DNA of 61,231 bases from Deltaproteobacteria bacterium (lineage in GTDB: Bacteria > Myxococcota > Myxococcia > Myxococcales > SZAS-1), in NCBI GenBank assembly GCA_018266075.1, contig JAFEBB010000046.1, forward strand, positions 1-61,231, in the 5' to 3' direction. Both the position numbers and the translations under genes were made by a program. Of this stretch, positions 7,207-17,338 are shown piece by piece (the first letter of the stretch is position 1; the number at the start of each line of letters is the position of its first letter). Under the pieces are notes generated by a model. That model was not told where the DNA came from. It searched no databases and was given only the letters and a program-made list of their open reading frames with translations.

Positions 7207-9767
7207 CAGAAGCTCCCCTTGGCGCCGAGCACCGGGAGGACGGGGAGACCTCTGAAGTACTCACGTTGTGAATAGTTGTAATTATAAGTCACGCCCTCCA
7301 CCGAGGCGTGGTTGTAGGCGTTGAGCAGATCCAGATAGGCGTCGAGGCTCCAGCGGTCGAAGACCCAGGTCTTGTCCACGCGCACGTCGAGCTGGTGAAA
7401 GGCTGGCAGTCGCTGCGAGTTCACCGCGCCGTAGATGGGCGCGAAGATGTCGAGCCCATCGTTTCGGACGGCGCCCACGGCCGGCGTGAACGGCGTTCCG
7501 GTCGCGTAGCGGAACCGCGCTCCCAGTTGCCAGCCCGCGCCGAGCTTGTAGCTACCGAGCACCGTGAGGACATGGGTCTCGTCGCTGTCGAACGGCCGCC
7601 ACGGGTCGCCAGTGTGATCGCGTCTCTCGCTTCGCGACAATGTGTACGCGAGCCACCCGAAGAAGCGCTGGGTCAGCGCGTGTCGGACCAGCAACTCCGC
7701 GCCATATGCCCGGCCCACACCATCGTTGATGATGAAGGGCGGTGGCGTCGCGTTGCTCACGTACAGTTGTGAGTAGGCATTGTAGAAGCCTTCCAAGCTG
7801 GCGAAATCCGCCGCGCCGATGGTCCACTCCGTACCCAGAGAGAACTGTTCGGCGCGCTTGGCACGAATCTCCGGGTTACCCGTGGCCGCGGTGGGCTCTC
7901 CCTGCTGGGCTGGCTCGTGATACTCGCCTGCACCGGCCTTCAGCACCCATGCGTCGGACAACTTGAAGCGCATGCCCAGTCGGGGATTCACGGAGCGGTC
8001 GGGCGCCTGCTGATCCGAGTAGAGATAGCTCTCCGTGCGAAGGCCGGGCACCAGCAGCAGGCGGGGCCCGAGCCGCAAGCGCGCCTCCACCCAAGCTGCC
8101 GGCAGGTACTCGGTGTAGAAGCCGCGCGCCACGAGCGTCTTCTGCAAGGAGCTGGGAGATGGCGGCTCCCCCTCGCGCGGCTGCGGTGTGGTGGCGGCGG
8201 CCAGCGTGGCGCGAATGTACTGGGTGTCCACGCCGGCCGCAGCGGTGAACGTGTCCGTGACGTCGTACTCGACGCTGCTGCGAAGCGAATACTCGTGCGG
8301 CAGGATGTGCACCGAGGCCGCGGCGCCGACATCGATGGAGATGACGTCGCGACCGATCAACGCGGTGGTGTCTACGCGAAGCCGAGGGCCGACGTAGCGG
8401 TGTCGCAACCGGAGCTGCGTAAAGCCCGTCTCCAGAGCGAAGTTGCCCGCCACGTTCGGATCCGCGTCACTCGGTCGCTGAAACACCAAACCGAGCACAT
8501 CGTCGCTGGTCACCGCCAGCAGGGTCACGGTGTTGTGGGCATCGGGCTTCCACTGCAGCATCAACTGCGCGTCCTGATACCGCGGCGCTACCGCGAAGTC
8601 CGGCGCCTGGTCGTTGCCCGAGGGCATCGCGGCCAGCAACGCATCGATGAACGAGCGACGTCCCGCCAGCGCGAACGAGAGCGTTGAGGTGATGGGACCT
8701 TCGAGTTGCACGCTTGCGTCGAGCAGGCTCAAGGTCACGGAACCGTGAAAGCCGTCTGTCCGCGGCGCGCGACTTCGGACGTCCACGACACCGCCAATCT
8801 GGTCGCCGTAGAAGACGCTGGAGTTGCCGGGCAAGAAGTCGACCGACTGAAGCAAATCGGAGTTGTAAACCGAGGTCAGGCCGCCAAAGTGGAAGAGGAT
8901 CGGAATGCGCATGCCGTCGAGGTACACGCCACTGTCCTCGGGGCTGGTGCCGCGGATGATGAGCTCGCCGCCGAGGCCGGGCGCGTGCGCGACGCCCGGA
9001 AGGTTCTCAACGATCTTGATGCCGTCGCCTTGCGTGCCCGGAGCCTTCTGCACCTCCTCGAGCGTGAGCGTGGTTTGGCTGACCTCTTTGCGCTCCCGCT
9101 GTCCTCGAACCACGGACTCGTAGGGCGAGAACAGCTCCGACTCGAGGTAATAGACCACCGTGGTGAGCTGGCCTGCCGTCACGCGCTCGCGCGTCTCGAA
9201 GCGGCGATAGCCGGGCGCCACCGCCACCACGCGTTGCTCGCCCTCGGGAACCCCAGCCAGCGAGAACTGCCCGTTCACGTCGCTGACGGCGGACTGCCCC
9301 AGCTCGGGAAGCGCCACCTCCACGCCCACGAGCGGCTTGCGTGTGCCGCGCTCGAGCAGCGTGCCCGTGAAGTTGACCGGTGCGGGCGGTGGAGACGCCG
9401 CCGCCGGCTGCTCGGGAGGCTCGAACGTGTAGACATACGTGATGCGCACCGACGCCGGCTTCCCGTCGATCTGGGCGGGCGTGAATCGGAACTGCTTCAG
9501 CGCTTCGACGGCAGCCTCATCGAAGCCGTGACCTGCTCCCTTCAACACCTGGACGTCGAGAACCTGCCCCGACTCGGAGATGTCCACCTGGAGCGCCACT
9601 TCACCGCGAAGGTGCTCGGTCAGAGCCTGCGGCGGATAGGCGGCAACCGCAGCCTGCTCCACCTGGGGGGCTCGCGTTACCGAGCCAGGCGTCGAGGGCT
9701 CGCCGGATGCCGGCGAAGCTGCGCCGCACGCGAAGGCCACGCCAAACCAGATCAGAATCAAGCGCAC
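7206..9767 (-). CDS. TonB-dependent outer-membrane receptor with fused N-terminal TonB domain
   Basis: 853 residues from a GTG. Order of domains: signal peptide (1-22); a TonB C-terminal-type domain at about 35-115 (YPPQALTEHLRGEVALQVDI and VEALKQFRFTPAQIDGKP); a carboxypeptidase-regulatory-like beta domain at about 130-210 (FTGTLLERGTRKPLVGVEV); a plug at about 220-345 (VENLPGVAHAPG, ELIIRGTSPEDSGVYLDGM, SVFYGDQIGGVVDVRS); then the beta-barrel ending in a C-terminal Phe. It should sit in the outer membrane and import or bind an unknown ligand. A TonB energising domain inside the receptor itself is unusual. It forms an ATGA-coupled operon with the downstream lipoprotein. Confidence 0.88.
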   Translation of the reverse strand: MRLILIWFGVAFACGAASPASGEPSTPGSVTRAPQVEQAAVAAYPPQALTEHLRGEVALQVDISESGQVLDVQVLKGAGHGFDEAAVEALKQFRFTPAQIDGKPASVRITYVYTFEPPEQPAAASPPPAPVNFTGTLLERGTRKPLVGVEVALPELGQSAVSDVNGQFSLAGVPEGEQRVVAVAPGYRRFETRERVTAGQLTTVVYYLESELFSPYESVVRGQRERKEVSQTTLTLEEVQKAPGTQGDGIKIVENLPGVAHAPGLGGELIIRGTSPEDSGVYLDGMRIPILFHFGGLTSVYNSDLLQSVDFLPGNSSVFYGDQIGGVVDVRSRAPRTDGFHGSVTLSLLDASVQLEGPITSTLSFALAGRRSFIDALLAAMPSGNDQAPDFAVAPRYQDAQLMLQWKPDAHNTVTLLAVTSDDVLGLVFQRPSDADPNVAGNFALETGFTQLRLRHRYVGPRLRVDTTALIGRDVISIDVGAAASVHILPHEYSLRSSVEYDVTDTFTAAAGVDTQYIRATLAAATTPQPREGEPPSPSSLQKTLVARGFYTEYLPAAWVEARLRLGPRLLLVPGLRTESYLYSDQQAPDRSVNPRLGMRFKLSDAWVLKAGAGEYHEPAQQGEPTAATGNPEIRAKRAEQFSLGTEWTIGAADFASLEGFYNAYSQLYVSNATPPPFIINDGVGRAYGAELLVRHALTQRFFGWLAYTLSRSERRDHTGDPWRPFDSDETHVLTVLGSYKLGAGWQLGARFRYATGTPFTPAVGAVRNDGLDIFAPIYGAVNSQRLPAFHQLDVRVDKTWVFDRWSLDAYLDLLNAYNHASVEGVTYNYNYSQREYFRGLPVLPVLGAKGSF

Positions 9768-9860
9768 TCAATGATGGATGCGCGAATCGGCGTTTCGTTT
9801 CTCATCGTGCGGGTCGCGCACCGAAGATCGGTCGAACCACCAGACCTGGCCAGCGTGCAC

Positions 9861-10237
9861 GCGCACCACGACATCGAGGTGCTTCGACGGCGCTTGCCCA
9901 CTGTGCTCGCGAGAAGTGGAGTTCGTCCGCCGCCGCGATCGTCGGGCCGAATTCGCTTCACCGACCTCGCGGCGCCCTCCTTAGATCCCAAAGAACACCG
10001 AGATCCGCCACGACGCGCTCATGGCGGAGATCCGCGGGTGGCTACCGGACGGCCGGCTGATCAGGCGTCGAGGTGTTCCGGCGCATGTACGCGGCGAGCG
10101 GGCTGCGGCCGCTGGTCGCGCTGGCGCGCCTGCCCGGGTTCTCTCACCTGCTGGACGCGGCCTGCGCGCTCTTCGCGAGCAATTGACTGCGCCTCACCGG
10201 CCGCTGCGACGCGGCGGGGTGCGCAGTCCCGAGGTGA
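9861..10237 (+). pseudogene. Decayed DCC-family (DUF393) thiol-disulfide oxidoreductase-like gene
   Basis: The defining DGxCxxC motif appears as FDGACPLCSREVEFVRRR (around 9880-9930). The expected continuation is then scattered over other frames: RIRFTDLAAPSLDP in a second frame, EIRHDALMAEIRGWLPDGRL in a third, then SGVEVFRRMYAASGLRPLV and LPGFSHLLDAACALFASN. An in-frame TGA follows before LRLTGRCDAAGCAVPR. Three or more frameshifts and an internal stop make it a pseudogene. The reading ends at the base before the katG stop on the opposite strand. Confidence 0.75.
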
Positions 10238-12460
<2,223 letters not shown>

Positions 12461-12544
12461 TCAAAGATGCTGGGTCGAGGTCAAGAACTCCAAGACATCG
12501 TCTGGATGAAGTTGATAACCAGGCCTTATCGCTGTTCGTGAGGC

Positions 12545-12829
12545 TCAGAGCTTGAGCCCGTCGTGCTCGATGACGAGCTCCAGGGCGTCCTCGAGCGCGC
12601 GGCGAGCGGCCACGGCCAGGTCGTAGAGGCGCTGGTGCACGGCCTGGTCGGCCGCATTGGCGTTGGCACAGCCGCGCTCGTAGTCCTCGAAGAGGCCGAG
12701 CTCGCGCACCAGCCGAGCCACCTGGTTCGGACACTCGCACTTGATGGAGTTGTCGATCTCGAGGAGCCGACCGAGCTGCTCCGGCGTGAAGCGGCGGGGC
12801 GCCGGCTCCTGGGCGTGCTTGAGGTCCAT
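12545..12829 (-). CDS. Small CxC-domain protein, unknown function
   Basis: 94 residues from ATG 12827-12829 behind GGAGAACGTCGC. The core is NSIKCECPNQVARLVRELG, FEDYERGCANANAADQAVH, then a long helix AARRALEDALELVIEHDG. The same pattern (CxC, about 20 residues, ER-C, a His, then AR-AL--A--LV) is present at the C-terminus of the upstream protein 12847-13428, only 17 bases away. The two genes therefore share a domain and probably work together. The fold is predicted helical. I do not recognise a characterised family; a metal-binding or protein-interaction role is speculative. Confidence 0.65.
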   Translation of the reverse strand: MDLKHAQEPAPRRFTPEQLGRLLEIDNSIKCECPNQVARLVRELGLFEDYERGCANANAADQAVHQRLYDLAVAARRALEDALELVIEHDGLKL

Positions 12830-12846
12830 GCGACGTTCTCCTGAAA

Positions 12847-13428
12847 TCAGCTTCTCGGGGCCGGCGGGCGAACCAGGGTGACCGCGCGTTGCAGGGCATC
12901 TCGCGCCTCTCGCGAGAGGGCGTCGAGCTGGGCGTGGGTGGCGGCGCCCAGTCGATCGCGGTGCGGGCAGCTGCGCTCCCGTGCCTCGAGCTCGATGAGG
13001 GCCGAGGCGGCGCGCTCCGTTTCGCTCACGCAAGCGCAGGCGACGTTCGATGCGGGCCGCGCCGAGAGCAGGTCGCGCACGAGCAGGAAGGCGAGGTGCG
13101 CGCGCAGCGAGCCGAGGCTCAGCGGCGCCTGCAGCACGCGGATGCGCTCGTCGCGGAGGTCGCGAAGGAAGGCGCGGGTGGTGAAGCCGTAGCTCACCAC
13201 CGCGAGCTCGGCGTGGGAGCGGCTCACCAGGGAGCGAATGGAGTCGGCGGAGAGTCCCGCCTGGTCGGCCACCTCGAGCGCCAGCGCGTCGACGCGCAGC
13301 GCAGGGAGTTGGCGCTCCAGCGCAGCGACTTCGGAGCCCACCCAGGCCACCTCGACCTCACCCAGCGCTTCTGGGTTGGTGCGAAGCTGCTCGGCGAACT
13401 GCGAGCCTACGAGCGCCACCCGGACCAT
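12847..13428 (-). CDS. Receiver-like protein with C-terminal CxC domain, unknown function
   Basis: 193 residues from ATG 13426-13428 behind GAGGTGGCAGC; a longer start at 13494 has a poorer ribosome site. Residues 1-120 alternate beta strands and helices like a Rossmann or receiver domain (MVRVALVGSQFAEQLR, LPALRVDALALEV, ELAVVSYGFTTRAFL). The canonical phospho-acceptor pattern is not evident. Residues about 130-190 repeat the CxC domain of the next gene (NVACACVSETERAASALI, ELEARERSCPHRDRL, then AREALQRAV-type helix). The two genes are 17 bases apart and surely co-transcribed. A regulatory role is inferred only. Confidence 0.6.
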   Translation of the reverse strand: MVRVALVGSQFAEQLRTNPEALGEVEVAWVGSEVAALERQLPALRVDALALEVADQAGLSADSIRSLVSRSHAELAVVSYGFTTRAFLRDLRDERIRVLQAPLSLGSLRAHLAFLLVRDLLSARPASNVACACVSETERAASALIELEARERSCPHRDRLGAATHAQLDALSREARDALQRAVTLVRPPAPRS

Positions 13429-13609
13429 TGCTGCCACCTCGTCCACGCCCCAGAATTGGGATGCGCGAGCGCGCCGGTCGTTTCGCTGGGACATCCCGGT
13501 CTACGAGGCATCCCGCTCCTGCAGCAGGCCCAAGCCGCCCCAGGCCTCGAGGGCCACCAAGCCGTCACGGCCTGCGGCACCTCGACCTGGGGGTCGCGGC
13601 CCACGCCTG

Positions 13610-14857
13610 TCACGCACCAACGATCTGCTCCGCAGCGCGAAGCGCGCCTTGCTCTTCGCGCACCCTTCGCCCGATCGCCGCTGCGCGGAGGCGCAGCGCG
13701 GAGTCCGTGGTGGCGCGCCGGATGGCCGCAGCCAGCCGGTCCACAGTCAGCCTGCGGCGCGGAATCGGATCCGGCCCCAAGCCAAGGCCCCGCACCCGCG
13801 AGGCCCAGAAGGGCTGATCGCCGTGAAAGGGGACCACGATCGCCGGGACGCCCGCACGGACGGCCGCAGCGGTGGTGCCTGCACCGCCGTGATGAACGAC
13901 GGCGCAGCAGCGCGGGTACAGCCACGCGTGCGGCACCGCGCTGAGCGCGACGACGTCCTTCGAAATCAACCCGGGCTGCAGGCCCGCCCAGCCGGAGAGC
14001 AGCACCAGCCGCACGCCCTCTGCCCTGGCAGCGGCAAGCACCAGCGCGCTCACCTCATCGGGCTTTTCGGTGCTCATGCTGCCGAAGCCCACACACACCG
14101 GAGACGGACCGTCCTCGAGAAAGCGCGTCAGCTCGACGGGCGGCGTGAAGGTGCTGGGCTCCTCGACGAACCAGAATCCGGTGGCGCTGACGTCCTGCGG
14201 CCAGTCGGCGGGGCGAGGGATGAGCGCTTCGCTGAACCCGTAGATCAGTCGCCCGGGCAGGAGCCCTGCGTGCGGCCCCGGGAGGCGCGGAGCAGGCTTC
14301 GCGCCCAGCACCTCCACACACGCGGCGTTCGCGGAGGCGCGCGCGGTCAACCACAGCGCGGCCCGCGTGAGTCGATGGCCGAGCCGCCGCGAGAGGCGGC
14401 CGAAGTCGAGCCCTGGGAAGAGCGCGCCGGGAAGCTCGGACGTCGACGTGACCGGCACGTTGTAGGCCTGCACCAGGGGCACGCCGAGCTTGCGCGAGAT
14501 GGCGTCCGCGACGAGCGCGGTGGTGAAGTTGGTGACGAGCACGCCGGCCCCTCGGCTCGCCTCGAGGCCAACCTCCGCCAGGGAGCGCGCGGAGCGCTTG
14601 GCGATCTCGGCGAACAGGCGAAACGAAGCGATCACCCCGCCGCCCTCGAGCGCCCGAGTGGCCTCCGCGCGTTGAAGCTCCGCGGCCACATTCAGGGGGA
14701 CCGTCGCCAGCCCCAGCCCATAGGACCGGACCAGCGCCTCGTGATCGAGCGTGGTCACCAGGGTGCAGGTGTGACCGAGCGCCTGGAGCGCCTGGCCCAG
14801 GGCGATGTACGGCTGCACGTCGCCGCGGCTGCCGGGCGCGAGGAGGGCGACTCTCAT
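13610..14857 (-). CDS. GT1-family (UGT/MGT-type) glycosyltransferase
   Basis: 415 residues. The start MRVALLAPGSRGDVQPYIAL is the classic N-terminus of sterol/macrolide-type glycosyltransferases. The C-terminal nucleotide-sugar motif is seen in VPHAWLYPRCCAVVHHGGAG, then TTAAAVRAGVPAIVVPFHGD. An upstream ATG (14878) would overlap the operator at 14879-14895, so 14857 is preferred. It transfers a sugar from an NDP donor to a small hydrophobic acceptor, which is unknown here. The divergent TetR gene and two perfect palindromes indicate tight, ligand-controlled expression, so antibiotic inactivation or natural-product glycosylation is plausible. Confidence 0.85.
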   Translation of the reverse strand: MRVALLAPGSRGDVQPYIALGQALQALGHTCTLVTTLDHEALVRSYGLGLATVPLNVAAELQRAEATRALEGGGVIASFRLFAEIAKRSARSLAEVGLEASRGAGVLVTNFTTALVADAISRKLGVPLVQAYNVPVTSTSELPGALFPGLDFGRLSRRLGHRLTRAALWLTARASANAACVEVLGAKPAPRLPGPHAGLLPGRLIYGFSEALIPRPADWPQDVSATGFWFVEEPSTFTPPVELTRFLEDGPSPVCVGFGSMSTEKPDEVSALVLAAARAEGVRLVLLSGWAGLQPGLISKDVVALSAVPHAWLYPRCCAVVHHGGAGTTAAAVRAGVPAIVVPFHGDQPFWASRVRGLGLGPDPIPRRRLTVDRLAAAIRRATTDSALRLRAAAIGRRVREEQGALRAAEQIVGA

Positions 14858-14878
14858 GAGCGACTCCGGAAGAGACAT

Positions 14879-14935
14879 TGCAACTCAGAGTTGCATTCTC
14901 GTCTGCGCCCAGACACATTGCAACTTGGAGTTGCA
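14879..14935. promoter_or_regulatory. Pair of TetR operators
   Basis: Two 17-base inverted repeats share the same arms: TGCAACT-CAG-AGTTGCA at 14879-14895 and TGCAACT-TGG-AGTTGCA at 14919-14935. They are perfect in both arms and 40 bases centre to centre. One lies just ahead of each divergent gene (glycosyltransferase start 14857, TetR start 14966), as expected for a repressor controlling both. Confidence 0.85.
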
Positions 14936-14965
14936 CAGCAGCCTCTACCCTCTCAAGATGCGGGC

Positions 14966-15568
14966 GTGCGTTCGAAATCCAAGAGGGCCAGGGGGCCGGC
15001 GGTGGTCCGGCGCGTGCTCGAGGTGACCCTCGAGGAGCTGGGTCGCGTCGGCTTTGCGCGGCTGAGCCTGCCCCACGTGGCTGAGCGCGCGGGGATCAAC
15101 AAGACCAGCCTCTACCGTCGGTGGGCCACGAAGGACGACCTGGTGAGCGCGGCGCTGGGCCTGGCCGTCCCGGTCGAAGGGGAGCTTCTCGAGCACGGCG
15201 ATCTGGAGCGAGACCTCGTGGAGCTCGCTTCGACGCTGGGCGCGTTCCTCGCTTCGCCGGCCGGGATGGGGCTGCTGCGCGCCGTGTTCGCGGACGGCGA
15301 CACCTCCCAGACCCGTCGGCTCTCGAGGACGATGTGGGGCGGCACCGCGCGAACGGCGCCCAGGCGCGTCCTCGAGCGAGCCGTGTCTCGCGGCGAGCTG
15401 CGTCGCGACGCGGATCTCGACCTGCTCCTCTTCACCGTTGCCGGTGCCGTGCTCCACCGCTGCTTCGTCGAGCGCCGGCCTGCCGACCGCCATTGGGCCC
15501 ATGGGCTCGTTCGACTGCTCGCGCAGGGCGTGGGCCCATCTCCGAAGCAGGCCACGCGGCGCGTCTAG
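14966..15568 (+). CDS. TetR-family repressor of the glycosyltransferase gene
   Basis: 200 residues from a GTG (VRSKSKRARG). The nearest ATG, at 14958, is out of frame. The N-terminal helix-turn-helix is typical: RRVLEVTLEELGRVGFARLS, VAERAGINKTSLYRRWATK. The C-terminal ligand domain is variable (GLLRAVFADGD, LLLFTVAGAVLHRCFVERRP). Two palindromic operators lie directly upstream. The stop overlaps by two bases the stop of the convergent sigma-like gene. The inducing ligand is unknown. Confidence 0.85.
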   Translation: MRSKSKRARGPAVVRRVLEVTLEELGRVGFARLSLPHVAERAGINKTSLYRRWATKDDLVSAALGLAVPVEGELLEHGDLERDLVELASTLGAFLASPAGMGLLRAVFADGDTSQTRRLSRTMWGGTARTAPRRVLERAVSRGELRRDADLDLLLFTVAGAVLHRCFVERRPADRHWAHGLVRLLAQGVGPSPKQATRRV

Positions 15569-16026
15569 CGAATCGCCTCCGCCGCCCGCGCCTGCGGTTC
15601 CCGGATCGAAGGCCGCTCCACCGAGAGGAGACGCGCTCGACGCAGCTCGCTGGCGAGGTCGGCCTCGTCGAGCACCCACGCGGCCTCGGCGAGCGAGAAG
15701 CGCAAGCCGTCCACGAGGAGCAGCGCCAGCCGCTGAATCAGGTTCGGTCCCGTGATGTCGCCCAGAGCGCGAAGCTGGCGCACCGCGAGCCGACCGAGCC
15801 AGAGATCGGTGCGATACGCGGGCAGCTCCGGGGCCTGGAGCGCCTCGAGCATCGTGCGCTGGAGCACCTGCTCCACCACGGCGCCATCGCTGAGCGCCAC
15901 CCGCGCCAGGTTGTAGACGGCCTTGGCGTGCCGGGCCACGAAGAGCCGCTGCGCTTCCGGGTCGCCCTGCCTCGAGGCGAGCAGCACCGCGTCTTGCTGC
16001 GCGAGGACGTCGAGATTTCGGGTCAT
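15565..16026 (-). CDS. Sigma-factor-like protein, third gene of the ECF1/anti-sigma operon
   Basis: 153 residues. Region-2-like start: LLASRQGDPEAQRLFVARH, AVYNLARVALSDGAVVEQVL. The C-terminal part keeps a faint region-4.2 outline (GLRFSLAEAAWVLDEADLAS then ELRRARLL) but without a normal recognition helix. It follows the NrsF-like anti-sigma gene by 24 bases and the ECF1 gene before that, so all three should be one transcript. Its paralogue at 5695-6099 lies next to crtU. In M. xanthus the equivalent third position of carQRS is the antirepressor CarS, which is unrelated in sequence. A role as antagonist or decoy of the anti-sigma is inferred. Confidence 0.65.
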   Translation of the reverse strand: MTRNLDVLAQQDAVLLASRQGDPEAQRLFVARHAKAVYNLARVALSDGAVVEQVLQRTMLEALQAPELPAYRTDLWLGRLAVRQLRALGDITGPNLIQRLALLLVDGLRFSLAEAAWVLDEADLASELRRARLLSVERPSIREPQARAAEAIR

Positions 16027-16050
16027 GGAGTCACCTCGTCGGAGTCGGTT

Positions 16051-16698
16051 CTAGGGAGCAAAGGACGCAGGCCGCAGTCGCCGCGACACGGCCCAGGAGA
16101 GCGTGACGACCAGCAGCCACGCGGGGAGATGGAAGAGCGCCACGTGCCGCGCGCCCTGGCCACAAGCGAGCTCGCCGAGCGCCGCGCCGGGCACGCCGGC
16201 CGCGAGCCCGCCCGCGAGCGCGCGCCACACGCTCGGCGCCGCGACGCGCATGCGCCAGAGCACCACCGCCAGCGGCACCAGGTCCACGCCGAGGTGGCTC
16301 ACCGTGCAGACCCACTGCGGCAGCGGGCTGGTCAGCCCCGGACCACGCATCGCCACGATCGCGCAGATGGCCAGCGCGGCGCTGGCGAGCGCGAGCGCCG
16401 AGCGCGCCCGGGTCGGGGGCGCGATCGCTGCCCAACCGCCGAAGCCGACGGCCATCAGCAACAGCCCCACGTCCACGAAGCGCGCGGGCCCGACGTTCAC
16501 CGCCCAATTTCCAGCGAGCCCCAGCGCCCCGGCGAGCAACACGGTGAAGCCCGCGAGCCCCGCAACCAGGATCGCTGCATCGCGCCGCCACCGACGAGGC
16601 GGCTCCGCGAGCGCGGCCCCCAGCGCGCCGCGCACGCGCTGCAGCGCATCGGCGTTCAGGGCAGGCGTCGTCTGACGGGAGAGCTCTTCGGGAGTCAT
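16051..16698 (-). CDS. NrsF/CarR-like six-helix membrane anti-sigma factor
   Basis: 215 residues. After a short cytoplasmic N-terminus (MTPEELSRQTTPALNADAL) come about six hydrophobic segments, such as ILVAGLAGFTVLLAGALGLA, VDVGLLLMAVGFGGWAA, SALALASAALAICAIVAM, LVPLAVVLWRM and LPAWLLVVTLSWAV. Length and topology match the DUF1109/NrsF group, to which M. xanthus CarR is similar in layout. It starts inside the stop of the sigma gene (ATGA overlap), so the two are made in stoichiometric coupling. It should hold ECF1 at the inner membrane until a signal, perhaps singlet oxygen or membrane damage, releases it; that signal is inferred from CarR. Confidence 0.8.
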   Translation of the reverse strand: MTPEELSRQTTPALNADALQRVRGALGAALAEPPRRWRRDAAILVAGLAGFTVLLAGALGLAGNWAVNVGPARFVDVGLLLMAVGFGGWAAIAPPTRARSALALASAALAICAIVAMRGPGLTSPLPQWVCTVSHLGVDLVPLAVVLWRMRVAAPSVWRALAGGLAAGVPGAALGELACGQGARHVALFHLPAWLLVVTLSWAVSRRLRPASFAP

Positions 16699-17243
16699 GC
16701 GTCCTCCCGGAGATCGGCGAGCTTCTCGCGCAGCACCTCGTAGCCGCGGTGGGCCCGGATGCGGACGGCCGTCGCGGTGGCGCCCAACATCGTCGCCAGC
16801 TCCTCGAAGGTGAAGCCCATCAGGTGGTGCAGCACCACCGCCTCGCGCTGGGCCAGCGGGAGCGATTGCAGCGCGCCCTCCAGCCGGCGGCGCAGCACGG
16901 GATCGGCGGGCGCCGTCGCGTCGGCTTCGTGGGTGAGCGCCTGCTCGTCCTCGGGCGAGGCTGCGGGCGAGCGCTGCCGCACCCGCAGGGCATCGCGGGC
17001 GGCGTTGGCGGCGATGGCGAAGAGCCAGGGCGCGACCTTCGAGCGGCGGTCGAAGCGGTCGCGCGAGCGGATAACAGAGACGAACGTGGTCTGAAGGAGG
17101 TCCTCCGCCAAGGCCGCGTCTCCGGTGACGCGGGCCAGGAACCCGTGCAGCTCGGGGGCGCGACGCGTGTACAGGGCGTCGAGCGCGGTCGTGTCGCCTT
17201 GGCAGAAACGTTCCATCAGGTCTTCGTCGGTCGGCGTGCCCAT
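16695..17243 (-). CDS. ECF sigma factor (ECF1, CarQ-like context)
   Basis: 182 residues. Region 2 is seen in ALYTRRAPELHGFLARVTGD, AEDLLQTTFVSVIRSRDRFD and APWLFAIAANAARDALR. Region 4 is seen in LPLAQREAVVLHHLMGFTFE followed by ELATMLGATATAVRIRAHRG. It should direct transcription of a small regulon including itself. The promoter motif I lies immediately upstream on the same strand (17260-17288). That would give a very short leader, and no Shine-Dalgarno is visible, so translation may be nearly leaderless. The overlapping NrsF-like gene is its likely anti-sigma factor. I do not call it carQ outright because CarS is absent from the operon. Confidence 0.88.
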   Translation of the reverse strand: MGTPTDEDLMERFCQGDTTALDALYTRRAPELHGFLARVTGDAALAEDLLQTTFVSVIRSRDRFDRRSKVAPWLFAIAANAARDALRVRQRSPAASPEDEQALTHEADATAPADPVLRRRLEGALQSLPLAQREAVVLHHLMGFTFEELATMLGATATAVRIRAHRGYEVLREKLADLREDA

Positions 17244-17259
17244 TCGAGGCGTTCACCAG

Positions 17260-17288
17260 GGATACGACGGGTCCCGAAAAAGTGTTTC
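17260..17288 (-). promoter_or_regulatory. ECF-type promoter motif I upstream of ECF1
   Basis: On the minus strand: GAAACACTTTTTCG, then CGTCGTATCC. It ends 16 bases before the ECF1 start and matches the copy at 5626-5654 in spacing and in 23 of 29 bases. Autoregulation by ECF1 is the simplest reading. Confidence 0.6.
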
Positions 17289-17310
17289 TGCGGGCTCGGC
17301 AGCGACGCTT

Positions 17311-17338
17311 GCGAAACGTCCTGCCGGCTGGCGCATCC
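17311..17338 (+). promoter_or_regulatory. ECF-type promoter motif II upstream of ECF2
   Basis: GCGAAACGTCCTG then CCGGCTGGCGCATCC. The copy at 29277-29304 is identical at 26 of 28 positions. AAC-G/T-T, 16 bases, TCC-T/A-A resembles an RpoE-type promoter. It is 77 bases before the ECF2 start. Confidence 0.65.

Noticed and set aside
10182-10184. The in-frame TGA in the DCC-family gene as another selenocysteine codon
   Set aside because: It replaces a residue that is not a conserved Cys, and the gene has several frameshifts, so it is decay.
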